From: Candidatus Dadabacteria bacterium CSP1-2
GTDB lineage: Bacteria; Desulfobacterota_D; UBA1144; Nemesobacterales; CSP1-2
Assembly: GCA_001443445.1 (NCBI GenBank)
Contig: LDXN01000030.1
Span: 1 to 32,021, forward strand
Direction: 5' to 3'
Length of the DNA: 32,021 bases
Shown here: positions 15,582 to 24,689 of the stretch, in pieces
How positions within the stretch are numbered: the stretch's first letter is position 1
Layout: each line of letters opens with the position of its first letter
The notes under the pieces: model-generated
What the model was told of the DNA's origin: nothing
Database searches by the model: none
What the model saw: the letters and a program-made list of their open reading frames with translations, nothing else
Program-made: the position numbers and the translations under genes

Positions 15582-17414
15582 TCAGGACCTCTTAAACATC
15601 TTTTCGAGTTCCTCATAGGTTAATTCCTTTGCCACAGGCCTTCCATGTGGACAAGAGTGTGGAAACCTGGCGCAATCCAGGTCTCTTAAAATGGCTTTCA
15701 TCTTTTCATGATTCAACTCTTTTCCAGCGCGAATAGAAGTATGACATGCCATAGTTGAAATAATATGATCCATTTGCTCACTTAAACCCTTTTCTTTTCC
15801 TAGCATAGAAAGCTCTCCAATAATGTCTTTTAATAGTTTTTCAAGATCGGCACCTTTAAGTAGTGCGGGAATAGATCTTATAAGAAAGGAGCTCTTTCCA
15901 AACTCTTCCAACTTTATCCCAAGAGACGCAATTTCTTCGCTATACTGTCCTAAGAGTTCAACCTCGTCGGGAGAGAGTTCAATTAATAACGGAAAAAGTA
16001 GTTCTTGAGCTTCGAGTTCTCTTGTTAAATAGGCATCCTTAAGCCTCTCGTAGTTTATTCTTTCATGCGCCGCATGTTGATCAATAAGAATCATCCCCCT
16101 TGCGGAGGCACAAATTATATAGAGCTCACCTAGCTGTCCTATTACTTCTAAGGTAGAGAAAAAACCCTCTTCCTTAAAAAGGTTTTCTGGTTTAGCAACA
16201 TCGGAACTTGAGGCACTCTTGATAACCGGTTTATGTGATGTTGCCATTTCATCCCCTTTTGTTTGTACTTGGTTATTTGCTATTTTTAATGCTGTATCTT
16301 TTTCAAGTACTTCAGAAATTCCTCTCTCTAAGAAGGTTACTTTGTGCTGATTTTGAGTAACCTCAAAAATTCCTCTTCTTTCAAAAAATCCGTGTACTGC
16401 ATTCTCAATCCTTGAATGGTAGTCTTTTATCCAAGGAGCATTTCTTAGCATCTCTGATACTGCGGCTTTTATCAGGTCTCCTACAACTCTTGCTCTTCTA
16501 AACCTGACCTCATTCTTTGTAGGATGAACGTTTACATCAACTTCCTCAAACGGGATTTCTATTAGAAGAACTCCCTGCGGAAATTTTCCTCTTTCTATTA
16601 ACCTTCCATAGGAGTCAATCACCATTCGAGTGAGAAACTTATCTCTTACAGTGCGTTTGTTTACATATGTGTATAGTTTTTGTGTAGTAGTCCTTTCATC
16701 TTCAGGTTTACTCATAAAACCGTAAATCTTAATTCCCTCAGCTTTTGCTTCGATTTCAAAAAGCTCAGTATTCGGGAAGATTTCTGGAAATCGCTCCCCT
16801 ATACTTTTTCTATGAGGCAAGTGAAGTAAGGTTCTTTCTTCGTGCAGTACTTCAAATCCTACATTTGGATGAGAAAGCGCTTCTCTTTGAATAATATCAA
16901 GGATATTTGATAATTCAGTTTCGGTGGTTTTCATAAACTTTAGCCTTGGCTGTGTATTGTAGAAAAGATCATTTACTTCAACGGTCGTTCCATTAGGGCA
17001 TCCTATCTCCTCCACTCTTTTTATGGTTCCCCCATCAATCGTGATCTTGGTTCCAACGATTTCATCTTTTGTTTTTGTTATGAGTCTAAACCTAGAAACG
17101 CCGGCGATACTAGGCAGTGCCTCCCCACGAAAGCCGAGTGTCTTTATAGAAAATAGGTTTTCAGCATCCCTGATTTTACTTGTGGCATGTCGCTCAAGGG
17201 ATAGGAGAGCATCATCTCTCGTCATCCCTTCTCCGTTATCAGAGATCAAAATGAGCTTCTTTCCCCCAGTTTTAAGCTCTATTTTTATTTCATTGCTTCC
17301 AGCGTCAAGGGAATTCTCGAGTAGCTCTTTTACAACAGAGGCGGGTCTTTCTACGATTTCTCCTGCCGCGATCTTGGAGATAATCTTATCAGGAAGAATT
17401 CTAATCTTTCCCAT
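15582..17414 (-). CDS. mutL: DNA mismatch repair protein MutL (endonuclease type)
   Basis: 610 residues. The GHKL ATPase has IAAGEIVERPASVVKELLEN (about 15-34), DNGEGM and GFRGEALPSI. The C-terminal domain carries the metal endonuclease motif DQHA-x2-E-x4-E (DQHAAHERINYE, near residue 445), with further ACHTSIRAG and FPHSCPHGRP motifs. Such MutL proteins nick the strand themselves, and species with them usually lack MutH. The linker (about 335-420) is variable, as expected. It heads a minus-strand run through gmhA to efp. It is divergent from nth, 276 nt away. Confidence 0.96.
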   Translation of the reverse strand: MGKIRILPDKIISKIAAGEIVERPASVVKELLENSLDAGSNEIKIELKTGGKKLILISDNGEGMTRDDALLSLERHATSKIRDAENLFSIKTLGFRGEALPSIAGVSRFRLITKTKDEIVGTKITIDGGTIKRVEEIGCPNGTTVEVNDLFYNTQPRLKFMKTTETELSNILDIIQREALSHPNVGFEVLHEERTLLHLPHRKSIGERFPEIFPNTELFEIEAKAEGIKIYGFMSKPEDERTTTQKLYTYVNKRTVRDKFLTRMVIDSYGRLIERGKFPQGVLLIEIPFEEVDVNVHPTKNEVRFRRARVVGDLIKAAVSEMLRNAPWIKDYHSRIENAVHGFFERRGIFEVTQNQHKVTFLERGISEVLEKDTALKIANNQVQTKGDEMATSHKPVIKSASSSDVAKPENLFKEEGFFSTLEVIGQLGELYIICASARGMILIDQHAAHERINYERLKDAYLTRELEAQELLFPLLIELSPDEVELLGQYSEEIASLGIKLEEFGKSSFLIRSIPALLKGADLEKLLKDIIGELSMLGKEKGLSEQMDHIISTMACHTSIRAGKELNHEKMKAILRDLDCARFPHSCPHGRPVAKELTYEELEKMFKRS

Positions 17415-17577
17415 TTCTAAAATGCCAGTTTACATAAAAGGGTGTGTTCAGTCAAAAACAGATATTGTTAGGCTATATGATATTTGAACCATTTTTGTAA
17501 ATTGTTTATTCTATATCACATCTGCTTCATAAACTTTAACTTGATAATTCACTGTAGCTTGCAACTTGGTTTTCGCT

Positions 17578-17611
17578 GTCATTGCGAGGGACTAAGTCCC
17601 GAAGCAATCCC
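17578..17611. repeat. REP-like palindromic element
   Basis: Between mutL and nth the sequence GTCATTGCGAGGGAC starts a compound palindrome. An outer ATTGC/GCAAT pair (17581-17585 and 17604-17608) encloses GGGACT-A-AGTCCC (17588-17600). The outer pattern 'CATTGCGAG...GAAGCAATCC' resembles a widespread intergenic repeat of environmental bacteria (recalled, not searched). No other feature is seen in the 276-nt divergent gap. Confidence 0.6.
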
Positions 17612-17690
17612 AAAAGAGAGATAAATCTGTAGATTAACTATTAAATGAAGTTCTGAAAAAGATAAATAAAAGTGAAAACGGTGATGAGTA

Positions 17691-18347
17691 ATGAGACACG
17701 AGGATATTCATAAGATTGTTAGAATCTTGAGTAAGGAAACCCCTAAATGGGATGCGCCGATAGTCACACTCACAGCAGAGACATATCACGACCCTTTCAG
17801 AGTCCTAATATCAACCATCCTTAGTCTTCGTACCCAGGACACAACTACTGCCAAGGTATCAAAGAGATTATTTGAGCTAGCTGATAATCCTCAAGATATG
17901 CTTAAACTTAGCGTTAAGGTGATCGAGAAGGTTATTTATCCAATTGGGTTCTATAAAACAAAAGCCAGAACAATTCGTTACCTCTGCCGTGAGCTTATAG
18001 ATAAATATAAATCGAGGGTGCCTGACGATTTAGATGAGTTGTTGAAATTAAAAGGCGTAGGGAGAAAGACTGCAAACCTTGTTGTTACTTTAGGCTATGG
18101 AAAAGCAGGGATTTGTGTTGATACGCATGTCCACAGAATATCCAACAGATTAGGATACATAAAAACTAAGACACCACTTGAGACAGAGATGTTACTAAGG
18201 AAAAAACTTCCTAAGAAATATTGGATCGAGTATAATGACCTTTTAGTGTCCTTCGGACAGCATCTTTGTCGTCCGATTTCTCCATGGTGTAGTGTTTGTC
18301 CTATTGAAAGCTACTGTGATAAAGTGGGTGTAGATAAGAGTCGATGA
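17691..18347 (+). CDS. nth: endonuclease III
   Basis: 218 residues. The helix-hairpin-helix LKGVGRKTANLVV supplies the catalytic Lys, and the catalytic Asp lies in GICVDTHVHRISNRLGY. The C-terminal iron-sulfur cluster is ligated by CRPISPWCSVCPIESYC (C-x6-C-x2-C-x5-C). The enzyme is a bifunctional DNA glycosylase/AP lyase for oxidised pyrimidines. The start has GGTGATGAG upstream. It is followed by a repeat-containing gap and then by an unrelated unknown pair, so it may be a single-gene unit. Confidence 0.95.
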   Translation: MRHEDIHKIVRILSKETPKWDAPIVTLTAETYHDPFRVLISTILSLRTQDTTTAKVSKRLFELADNPQDMLKLSVKVIEKVIYPIGFYKTKARTIRYLCRELIDKYKSRVPDDLDELLKLKGVGRKTANLVVTLGYGKAGICVDTHVHRISNRLGYIKTKTPLETEMLLRKKLPKKYWIEYNDLLVSFGQHLCRPISPWCSVCPIESYCDKVGVDKSR

Positions 18348-18354
18348 TATTAAA

Positions 18355-18456
18355 TTACAAATTCCAAACAACAAATCGCATCGAACATGAGAATTCAGGA
18401 GTCAGAATCCAGAATAAAAGAATAGTTCCGACTTCTGTCTCCTGAGTACTGAATTC
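18355..18456. repeat. composite intergenic repeat (MITE-like)
   Basis: The left part (18355-18376) has TTACAAATTCCAAACAACAAA, similar to the left end of the element at 20197. Then GAATTCAG (18391-18398) and CTGAATTC (18449-18456) bound an imperfect inverted repeat, with GAGTCAGAA facing TTCTGTCTC. It lies between nth and the unknown pair. The following bases carry a short direct repeat, ACTTAGTG/TCTTAGTG, near 18463-18477. It contains no coding sequence. Confidence 0.55.
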
Positions 18457-18505
18457 TTCGTGACTTAGTGTCTTAGTGGCTAAATAGTCATAAGGAGGAG
18501 GCTTG

Positions 18506-18817
18506 ATGAAACTGGTTAAGGGTGAGATCATGAGGTTCAGAGATGGGCAGAAGCCCCCTGGTTATGAAAAATTCGACTATTGTGTGATTGTTGTGACAGG
18601 CGACTTCGAGGTTGTAAGCGCTCTTCCAAGCGACCAATATGGCCAGACCAAGGAACGCGACTTCCAAATTACGCCAGTTTCCTCCTTAGAGAGAACCGGA
18701 AGGCTCATCTGGGAGTTTGACTATACCCTGCTTCCACATATAATTGAGTTACTGAAGGAATACTATAAGTTCGCAGTATTTAGCGATGGTGAAGATTCAG
18801 AAGGAGGCAAGCAATGA
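18506..18817 (+). CDS. hypothetical protein, 103 aa, first of a coupled pair
   Basis: I do not recognise the family. The ATG at 18506 follows an excellent ribosome site (AAGGAGGAGG, 18492-18501); a TTG at 18503 is an artefactual start. The protein is soluble, rich in Tyr and acidic residues, with no signal peptide or membrane segment. Its stop overlaps the start of the next gene by 4 nt (ATGA), so the two are translated together. Because nuoJ follows that partner within 7 nt, the pair shares a transcript with complex I subunits. Confidence 0.75.
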   Translation: MKLVKGEIMRFRDGQKPPGYEKFDYCVIVVTGDFEVVSALPSDQYGQTKERDFQITPVSSLERTGRLIWEFDYTLLPHIIELLKEYYKFAVFSDGEDSEGGKQ

Positions 18818-19365
18818 TTTATAGATTTAGCCCACGGGATTTAGAGGCAATGTATGAGGTTATAAAAGGTGTTCCAGAGTCCACTTTTGTGGCTGCATAT
18901 ATGAGTCAGGTGACGGGTGAGTTCTATATGGATGATTTAACTAAGAAGATTCTTGATGAATATAAGGTAGAGTATGATTTACTTGAAGAGATTGACCCAA
19001 AAACTGTTAGCTTTTTTTATGCAAATCCTGTTACGATCGACTGTTCACCTTATGAAGAAAACATAAAGGCTTTTGTCCTTGCGCACAGCTCTGATGCGAT
19101 AGGTGCTGTGTGTATTGGTGTCGATTGCGAAAAGGAGTTCGCCCAGGACCTTATGATGAATGGATGGCAATATTTTCACTGGCTAATTCCAGAAAAGCAA
19201 AACAGGTTTCTCTGGAGGATGTTCTTCTCAAAAGACGAGGCAGCAGAGTATATAGGACATTTCTTTGGCGGGTTTGAATCTGCAGGAAAATGGGTTCAAG
19301 CGCTTCCTGGGTCACTTACTCCGCCTCCTGGAGGTGTATCATTAAAGGATATGAGAAGAAGGTAA
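18814..19365 (+). CDS. hypothetical protein, 183 aa, coupled to the preceding gene and to nuoJ
   Basis: I do not recognise the family. It appears soluble, with no signal peptide or transmembrane helix, and has a Gly/Pro-rich C-terminus (GSLTPPPGGVSL) ending in basic residues. Four cysteines are present (in TIDCSP, AVCIGVDCE and others), but not in a clear cluster motif. The ribosome site GGAGG lies inside the preceding gene. nuoJ starts 7 nt after its stop. The position suggests a function tied to complex I or respiration, but this is only a context inference. Confidence 0.75.
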   Translation: MIYRFSPRDLEAMYEVIKGVPESTFVAAYMSQVTGEFYMDDLTKKILDEYKVEYDLLEEIDPKTVSFFYANPVTIDCSPYEENIKAFVLAHSSDAIGAVCIGVDCEKEFAQDLMMNGWQYFHWLIPEKQNRFLWRMFFSKDEAAEYIGHFFGGFESAGKWVQALPGSLTPPPGGVSLKDMRRR

Positions 19366-19372
19366 ACAGGAT

Positions 19373-19882
19373 TTGGAAACAATAATTTTCTATGTATTTG
19401 CTGCGACTTCAGTAATAGGGTCTCTTGTTTTAGTTTCACATAAAAATCCTGTGGCAAGTGCCCTTTCTCTTGTACTTACACTCTTTTCAACAGCGGTTCT
19501 TTTCATCTTACTCCTTGCCCATTTTATTGCACTAATCCAGGTTCTAGTCTATGCCGGGGCCATAATGGTCTTGTTTCTCTTTACTGTTATGTTTCTGAAT
19601 CTAAGGGATGAATCACTCAGGTTTGATGCTGTGAAAGTTCCTGTTAAATTAGGCATCCTCTCACTACTTCTTTTGATTTCCGGCTATTTTATATTCATTG
19701 GTTTCAAAAAGATTCCTCCTTTAAACACCATGGTTATTTCTCATCCTGAACCATTTGGTACGGTAGAAGGGGTAGGGGAGGTTCTTTTTAGCGATTATCT
19801 TTTACCTTTTGAGCTGACATCAGTACTTATAGTAGTGGCTATTCTTGGCGTCGTAGTAATAGCTAAAAGGAGGTTTGATTAA
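19373..19882 (+). CDS. nuoJ: NADH-quinone oxidoreductase subunit J
   Basis: 169 residues, five predicted membrane helices. The conserved segment VLVYAGAIMVLFLFTVMFLN (about 58-77) contains the family's functional helix. NuoJ forms part of the membrane arm of complex I near the quinone-proton coupling region. The start appears to be TTG at 19373, with AGG five nt upstream; no ATG lies near, and the N-terminus (METIIFYVFA) is typical. nuoK follows directly at its stop. Upstream, instead of nuoH/nuoI, lies an unknown pair. Confidence 0.93.
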   Translation: METIIFYVFAATSVIGSLVLVSHKNPVASALSLVLTLFSTAVLFILLLAHFIALIQVLVYAGAIMVLFLFTVMFLNLRDESLRFDAVKVPVKLGILSLLLLISGYFIFIGFKKIPPLNTMVISHPEPFGTVEGVGEVLFSDYLLPFELTSVLIVVAILGVVVIAKRRFD

Positions 19883-20188
19883 GTGACTGTGACCATAGAA
19901 CATTATCTCGTACTTAGTGCCATACTTTTCATAATAGGTGCATATGGTGTTATCGTACGTAAAAATTTGATCATTGTGCTTATGTCGTTGGAACTGATGC
20001 TAAATGCCTCAAATCTCGCTTTCGTTGCATTTTCAAATGTACTGGGTGATCTGACCGGTCATATTTTTGTGATAATGTCAATAACCGTTGCAGCGGCTGA
20101 AGTAGCTGTTGGCCTTGCATTTGTAGTCACGATATATACTCATCATGAAACACTTAATATAGACGTGTTGAGAATGCTTAAAGGATAG
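19883..20188 (+). CDS. nuoK: NADH-quinone oxidoreductase subunit K
   Basis: 101 residues, the standard length, three membrane helices. The essential helix glutamates are in SLELMLNASNLAF (near residue 36) and AAAEVAVGLAFVV (near residue 72). NuoK takes part in proton translocation in the membrane arm. The start is GTG at 19883 with AGGAGG nine nt upstream. It abuts nuoJ without a gap and is separated from nuoL by a 157-nt repeat-bearing region. Confidence 0.95.
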   Translation: MTVTIEHYLVLSAILFIIGAYGVIVRKNLIIVLMSLELMLNASNLAFVAFSNVLGDLTGHIFVIMSITVAAAEVAVGLAFVVTIYTHHETLNIDVLRMLKG

Positions 20189-20196
20189 AATGGACT

Positions 20197-20308
20197 ACAA
20201 ATTCCAAATAACAAATTACAAATCTCAAATAAATTCAAAATCCGAAACTACAATGACCAGAAGGTTTAGAATTTGTGATTTAGAATTTGTTTGTTATTTG
20301 ATGCTTGT
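20197..20308. repeat. MITE-like element between nuoK and nuoL
   Basis: The left end ACAAATTCCAAATAACAAA (20197-20215) and the reverse complement of the right end (ACAAGCATCAAATAACAAA, from 20290-20308) form long imperfect terminal inverted repeats. The arms are built of repeated CAAAT units. It resembles families of short A/T-rich hairpin elements found between genes of many environmental bacteria (recalled). A related left half is seen at 18355. It interrupts the nuo gene run without disrupting a frame and leaves nuoL's GTG start 37 nt downstream. Confidence 0.6.
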
Positions 20309-20345
20309 GATTTGGTGCGTGTCTTTTCAGTAAAGGTATAAATAA

Positions 20346-22328
20346 GTGATTGCTTGGATAATACTTGCCCCTCTATTCGGTGCTTTGATAAATGGGATTC
20401 TCTTTGCATCGGGTCTCTCACGAAGATTCCTTGGAGGAAGTGAACACGAAGAAAAAAGAATTGTGGGTATTATAGGATGCGGAGTTGTCTTAATCTCAGC
20501 ACTAATATCTTCTTTCTTATTTTTTAAGCTTGAGGCGCTTCACCCACAACAAAAAGAGATTATACAGGAGCTTTATATCTGGATTCCTTCGGGTGATTTT
20601 GCGGCTAGATTTGAGTTTCTTTTTGATTCACTTTCTTGCGTTATGACTCTGGTTGTTACGTGGGTAAGCTTTCTCATTCATGTTTATTCAGTCGGTTATA
20701 TGCAAGAAGACAAATCTTATTCAAGGTATTTTACCTATCTAAATATATTTGTTTTCTTTATGCTCGTACTTGTTCTCGGAAACAATTTTCCTCTCATGTT
20801 CATAGGCTGGGAGGGCGTTGGACTTGCATCCTATCTCCTTATCGGTTTCTGGTACGATGACCCTGCTAAGGCAACTGCAGGAAGAAAGGCGTTTATAGTA
20901 AACAGAATCGGCGACTTCGGGTTTATACTGGGTATTTTCCTTATATTTTTCGTCTTTGGTTCTGTGAACTACCAAGAGGTTTTTAAGAAAGCAATTGATC
21001 CAGAATTTATGAGTGCCATTCCAGGGGTGGTTGTTACTACAATAGCTCTTCTTCTTTTTGTAGGTGCGGTAGGGAAATCCGCTCAGTTTCCACTATACGT
21101 TTGGCTTCCTGACGCTATGGCAGGACCTACGCCGGTAAGTGCTCTCATACATGCCGCTACCATGGTTACGGCTGGTGTTTACATGACAGCGAGGTGTAAT
21201 GTCTTTTATTCCCAGTCTCCTACAGCACAGGCGTTTGTTGTGTCTGTTGCTGCATTCACAGCCTTGCTTGCTGCTACTATTGCCATAACTCAAAACGATA
21301 TTAAAAAGGTTCTCGCCTATTCAACCGTAAGCCAGCTTGGGTATATGTTCATGGGCGTTGGGTGTGGTGCTTATGCCGCTGGGATGTTTCATCTAGTAAC
21401 CCACGCCTTTTTCAAGGCTCTTCTCTTTCTAGGCGCTGGAAGTGTTATACATGCTCTTGGTGGAGAGCAGGATATAAGGAGGATGGGCGGCTTGAGAAAA
21501 TTTCTTCCTATAACATTCATAACCTTTCTTATTGGCACTCTAGCGATTTCGGGTGTTCCTCTCCTCTCGGGGTTTTTCAGTAAGGATGAAATCCTAAGCG
21601 CGCTTTATGAAAGGGGATACACCATACACTGGCTTATTGGGCTTATAACGGCAGTCCTAACGGCGTTTTATATGATGAGGCTTTATATCCTTACCTTTGG
21701 AGGCAAAACGCGAATGTCAGAAGAAGTAAAGCATCATATCCATGAATCTCCTTATTCTATGGCTATTCCACTTTTAATTCTTGCGCTTCTTTCGTTAATC
21801 GGTGGATATATAGGTATTCCTGCATTTATGGGAAAGATCCTTGAGATTCATGATTCAAATTTATTCGAAGAATTTCTTGGGTCTTCAATCTTTGTAAAAT
21901 GGGTACAACCGGAAGAATATTACCTTTTTGGACATTGGACGCTTGTAGAATTTGCAACTATCGCTGCCTTTCTCGGGATTGGTATTGCAATTTTTATGTA
22001 TCTTATTAAACCCTCTCTGCCCGAGACACTTGCGAAAGTACCTGTTATATCTACTCTTTACCGTGGTTCGTATGCGAAGTGGTTTGTTGATGAAATCTAT
22101 GGTGTGGCGTTTACAAGGACATTTATTGTTTTATCGAAAGATCTACTTTGGGCTAATTTCGATGTAACAATAATTGACGGTGCTGTGAACGGGGTTGGAA
22201 GTATAGCAAGAGGAGCAGCGACTCTTCTTCGCACAGCACAGGCAGGAATCCTAAGGTTCTATGCTGCTCTTATGGCTCTTGGGGCGGTAGCGATCCTTAT
22301 ATACATGGTGGTGTCAGCTAGATTTTAG
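20346..22328 (+). CDS. nuoL: NADH-quinone oxidoreductase subunit L
   Basis: 660 residues, within the NuoL range, with about 16 membrane helices. It is an antiporter-like proton-pumping subunit. The conserved core includes MFIGWEGVGLASYLLIGFWY (essential Glu), TPVSALIHAATMVTAGVY and ILAYST-like VLAYSTVSQLGYM. The long C-terminal lateral helix region (about 560-660) follows, with FVDEIYG. The start is GTG at 20346 with a weak AAAGG. Downstream, nuoM and nuoN are absent; the next gene is convergent glnA. The cluster is therefore only JKL here. Confidence 0.95.
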   Translation: MIAWIILAPLFGALINGILFASGLSRRFLGGSEHEEKRIVGIIGCGVVLISALISSFLFFKLEALHPQQKEIIQELYIWIPSGDFAARFEFLFDSLSCVMTLVVTWVSFLIHVYSVGYMQEDKSYSRYFTYLNIFVFFMLVLVLGNNFPLMFIGWEGVGLASYLLIGFWYDDPAKATAGRKAFIVNRIGDFGFILGIFLIFFVFGSVNYQEVFKKAIDPEFMSAIPGVVVTTIALLLFVGAVGKSAQFPLYVWLPDAMAGPTPVSALIHAATMVTAGVYMTARCNVFYSQSPTAQAFVVSVAAFTALLAATIAITQNDIKKVLAYSTVSQLGYMFMGVGCGAYAAGMFHLVTHAFFKALLFLGAGSVIHALGGEQDIRRMGGLRKFLPITFITFLIGTLAISGVPLLSGFFSKDEILSALYERGYTIHWLIGLITAVLTAFYMMRLYILTFGGKTRMSEEVKHHIHESPYSMAIPLLILALLSLIGGYIGIPAFMGKILEIHDSNLFEEFLGSSIFVKWVQPEEYYLFGHWTLVEFATIAAFLGIGIAIFMYLIKPSLPETLAKVPVISTLYRGSYAKWFVDEIYGVAFTRTFIVLSKDLLWANFDVTIIDGAVNGVGSIARGAATLLRTAQAGILRFYAALMALGAVAILIYMVVSARF

Positions 22329-22373
22329 GGTATATACAATTTCTTTATAAAAATGTTGTGTAAAATTTGTAGA

Positions 22374-22428
22374 GGCGAATCTTGTATTTGCTCTGTGAGA
22401 TAGCTTGCGACATCTCACAGAGTTCGCC
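22374..22428. repeat. compound palindrome between nuoL and glnA
   Basis: A perfect 11-bp inverted repeat CTCTGTGAGAT (22391-22401)/ATCTCACAGAG (22412-22422) with a 10-nt loop is enclosed by an outer GGCGAA (22374-22379)/TTCGCC (22423-22428) pair. No T-run follows, so a terminator role is only possible. The outer part resembles a common intergenic repeat whose middle has been replaced by another hairpin. It sits where the convergent nuoL and glnA transcripts meet. Confidence 0.6.
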
Positions 22429-22537
22429 CAAAAAGAAAGGGCAATCACAGTTCGACTAAACTCACCGCAGGCAAAGACTGCACCTAATTTTGATGAATAT
22501 GCGTATATATAGAAAGCCGCCTTCTTAAAGGTTTTTG

Positions 22538-24013
22538 CTAAGCGTCGAAATAAAGGACAAATTCATAAGGCACTGGCCTAAGCTTTATTGGGTTTACTTC
22601 CTTTTCCATCTTGTATCCTATCCAGGTCTCAATCGCATCCTCTGTAAACACATCGCCCTTTAATAGAAACTCATGGTCTTTTTCAAGGGATTTAAGGGCT
22701 TCTTCTAGTGAACCTGGAACTGATGGGATACCAGCAAGCTCTTCAGGACCAAGTGCATATATATCCTTATCGAGGGGCTCTCCAGGGTTTATTCTCTTCT
22801 CGATTCCATCAAGCCCGGCCATAAGCATAGCTGCAAAAGCAAGGTAGCCATTACATGATGGATCGGGGAACCTTACTTCTATCCTCTTTGACTTTGGACT
22901 TGGCGAATACATCGGGATTCTCACTCCAGCGCTTCTATTTCTTGCAGAGTATGCAAGATTCACAGGGGCTTCAAATCCGGGAACCAGTCTTCTATATGAA
23001 TTGGTAGTAGGTGCAACAAATGCGCATAAGGCAGGGGCGTGTTTTAGAATTCCTCCAATATAGTACATAGCCAAATCGCTTAGACCGGCATAACTATTGC
23101 CGGCAAAAAGTGGCTCGCCGTTTTTCCAAAGGGATTGGTGTGTGTGCATACCTGAGCCGTTGTCTCCAAAGATCGGCTTTGGCATGAATGAAACGACCTT
23201 TCCATACTTTCTGGCAACGTTTCTACACACGTATTTATACCACATCATTCTGTCGCCCATCTCGACAAGTGGCGCAAAACGCATGTCAATCTCAGCCTGA
23301 CCAGCGGTGGAGACCTCATGATGGTGTTTCTCAACCATAACGCCAAGCTCTTCTAGGGTTCTAACCATTTCAGACCTCATATCCTGAAAGCTATCCGTAG
23401 GTGGTGCGGGGAAATATCCCTCTTTGTATCTCGGTTTATATCCTAGATTTGGTTTTTCATCCCTACCTGTGTTCCATTGGCCTTCAACTGAATCTACATA
23501 GTAGTATCCCGAGTTCTGTGTTTGGTCATATCTAATATCGTCAAATATAAAGAATTCAAGCTCTGGCCCAAAATAAGCGGTATCTGCAATCCCTATATTC
23601 TTCACATGAGCTATTGCCTTTTTTGCTATATTTCTAGGATCACGTGAATAGGGCTCGCGTGTTATAGGATCTACTACATCACAGATTATTGACAACGTGG
23701 GAACTGCTGTAAATGGGTCAATCCTTGCCGTTTTTGGATCAGGAATTACAAGCATGTCACTTGCGTGAATGGACTGCCATCCACGAATACTTGAGCCGTC
23801 AAAACCTAAACCCTCTTCAAATGTATCTTCGTCAAGCTCATGTGGAGGGGCGCTGAAGTGCTGCCATGTTCCTAGAAAATCAAGGAACCTTAGATCAACA
23901 TCCTTTATATTCTTCTCCTTCATAAGTTTTAATACATCTCCTACATTTTGTGGAAACATATGGCTTGTACCCCCCTTATTTTTTTTACTTGAATCATTCT
24001 TCTTTGTAACCAT
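22538..24013 (-). CDS. glnA: glutamine synthetase, type I
   Basis: 491 residues from the ATG at 24013, or 473 from the ATG at 23959. The second start matches the usual family N-terminus; the first has the better ribosome site (AGGAGG 11 nt upstream) but adds a Lys/Ser-rich tail of 18 residues. The family motifs are [44 protein letters not shown] and [10 protein letters not shown] tyrosine in [11 protein letters not shown] matches the region of the adenylylation site of enteric GlnA. The enzyme makes glutamine from glutamate, ammonia and ATP. It follows glnB by 39 nt, so it is co-transcribed from the sigma-54 promoter at 24420-24434. Confidence 0.96.
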   Translation of the reverse strand: MVTKKNDSSKKNKGGTSHMFPQNVGDVLKLMKEKNIKDVDLRFLDFLGTWQHFSAPPHELDEDTFEEGLGFDGSSIRGWQSIHASDMLVIPDPKTARIDPFTAVPTLSIICDVVDPITREPYSRDPRNIAKKAIAHVKNIGIADTAYFGPELEFFIFDDIRYDQTQNSGYYYVDSVEGQWNTGRDEKPNLGYKPRYKEGYFPAPPTDSFQDMRSEMVRTLEELGVMVEKHHHEVSTAGQAEIDMRFAPLVEMGDRMMWYKYVCRNVARKYGKVVSFMPKPIFGDNGSGMHTHQSLWKNGEPLFAGNSYAGLSDLAMYYIGGILKHAPALCAFVAPTTNSYRRLVPGFEAPVNLAYSARNRSAGVRIPMYSPSPKSKRIEVRFPDPSCNGYLAFAAMLMAGLDGIEKRINPGEPLDKDIYALGPEELAGIPSVPGSLEEALKSLEKDHEFLLKGDVFTEDAIETWIGYKMEKEVNPIKLRPVPYEFVLYFDA

Positions 24014-24052
24014 AGTAGTTACGTCCTCCTCGTCTAGTTGAGTTTTTTCATT

Positions 24053-24457
<405 letters not shown>

Positions 24458-24495
24458 TTAAAATAAGCCTATTTGCCGAATTTTTGAGCCTGGTA

Positions 24496-24535
24496 GTGCC
24501 TAACTTATAGGCACCGTGTCTTAAAAAATAGACAC
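24496..24535. promoter_or_regulatory. two tandem dyads upstream of glnB, candidate NtrC sites
   Basis: GTGCCTA-N5-TAGGCAC (24496-24514) and GTGTCT-N8-AGACAC (24516-24535) lie about 88-127 bp upstream of the predicted glnB start site. This is typical for NtrC enhancers. The half-site order (GTG outward) is inverted relative to the enteric TGCAC-GTGCA consensus, so assignment to NtrC is by position and context. The rest of 24392-24689 shows no gene and no clear terminator for the ligase gene. Confidence 0.5.
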
Positions 24536-24689
24536 ACCTTTGCTGGTCTCTTAATGGATTTATGAGGTATCAACTATAGAGTTCACAGACTAGGGTGAGA
24601 AAAATAATATATAGGCGTTAAGTTATAGTCACCTAAATTTTTTCCCCATAATCAGGACAGGCATAGAAGTTTTCCTTTGCGTTACACAT

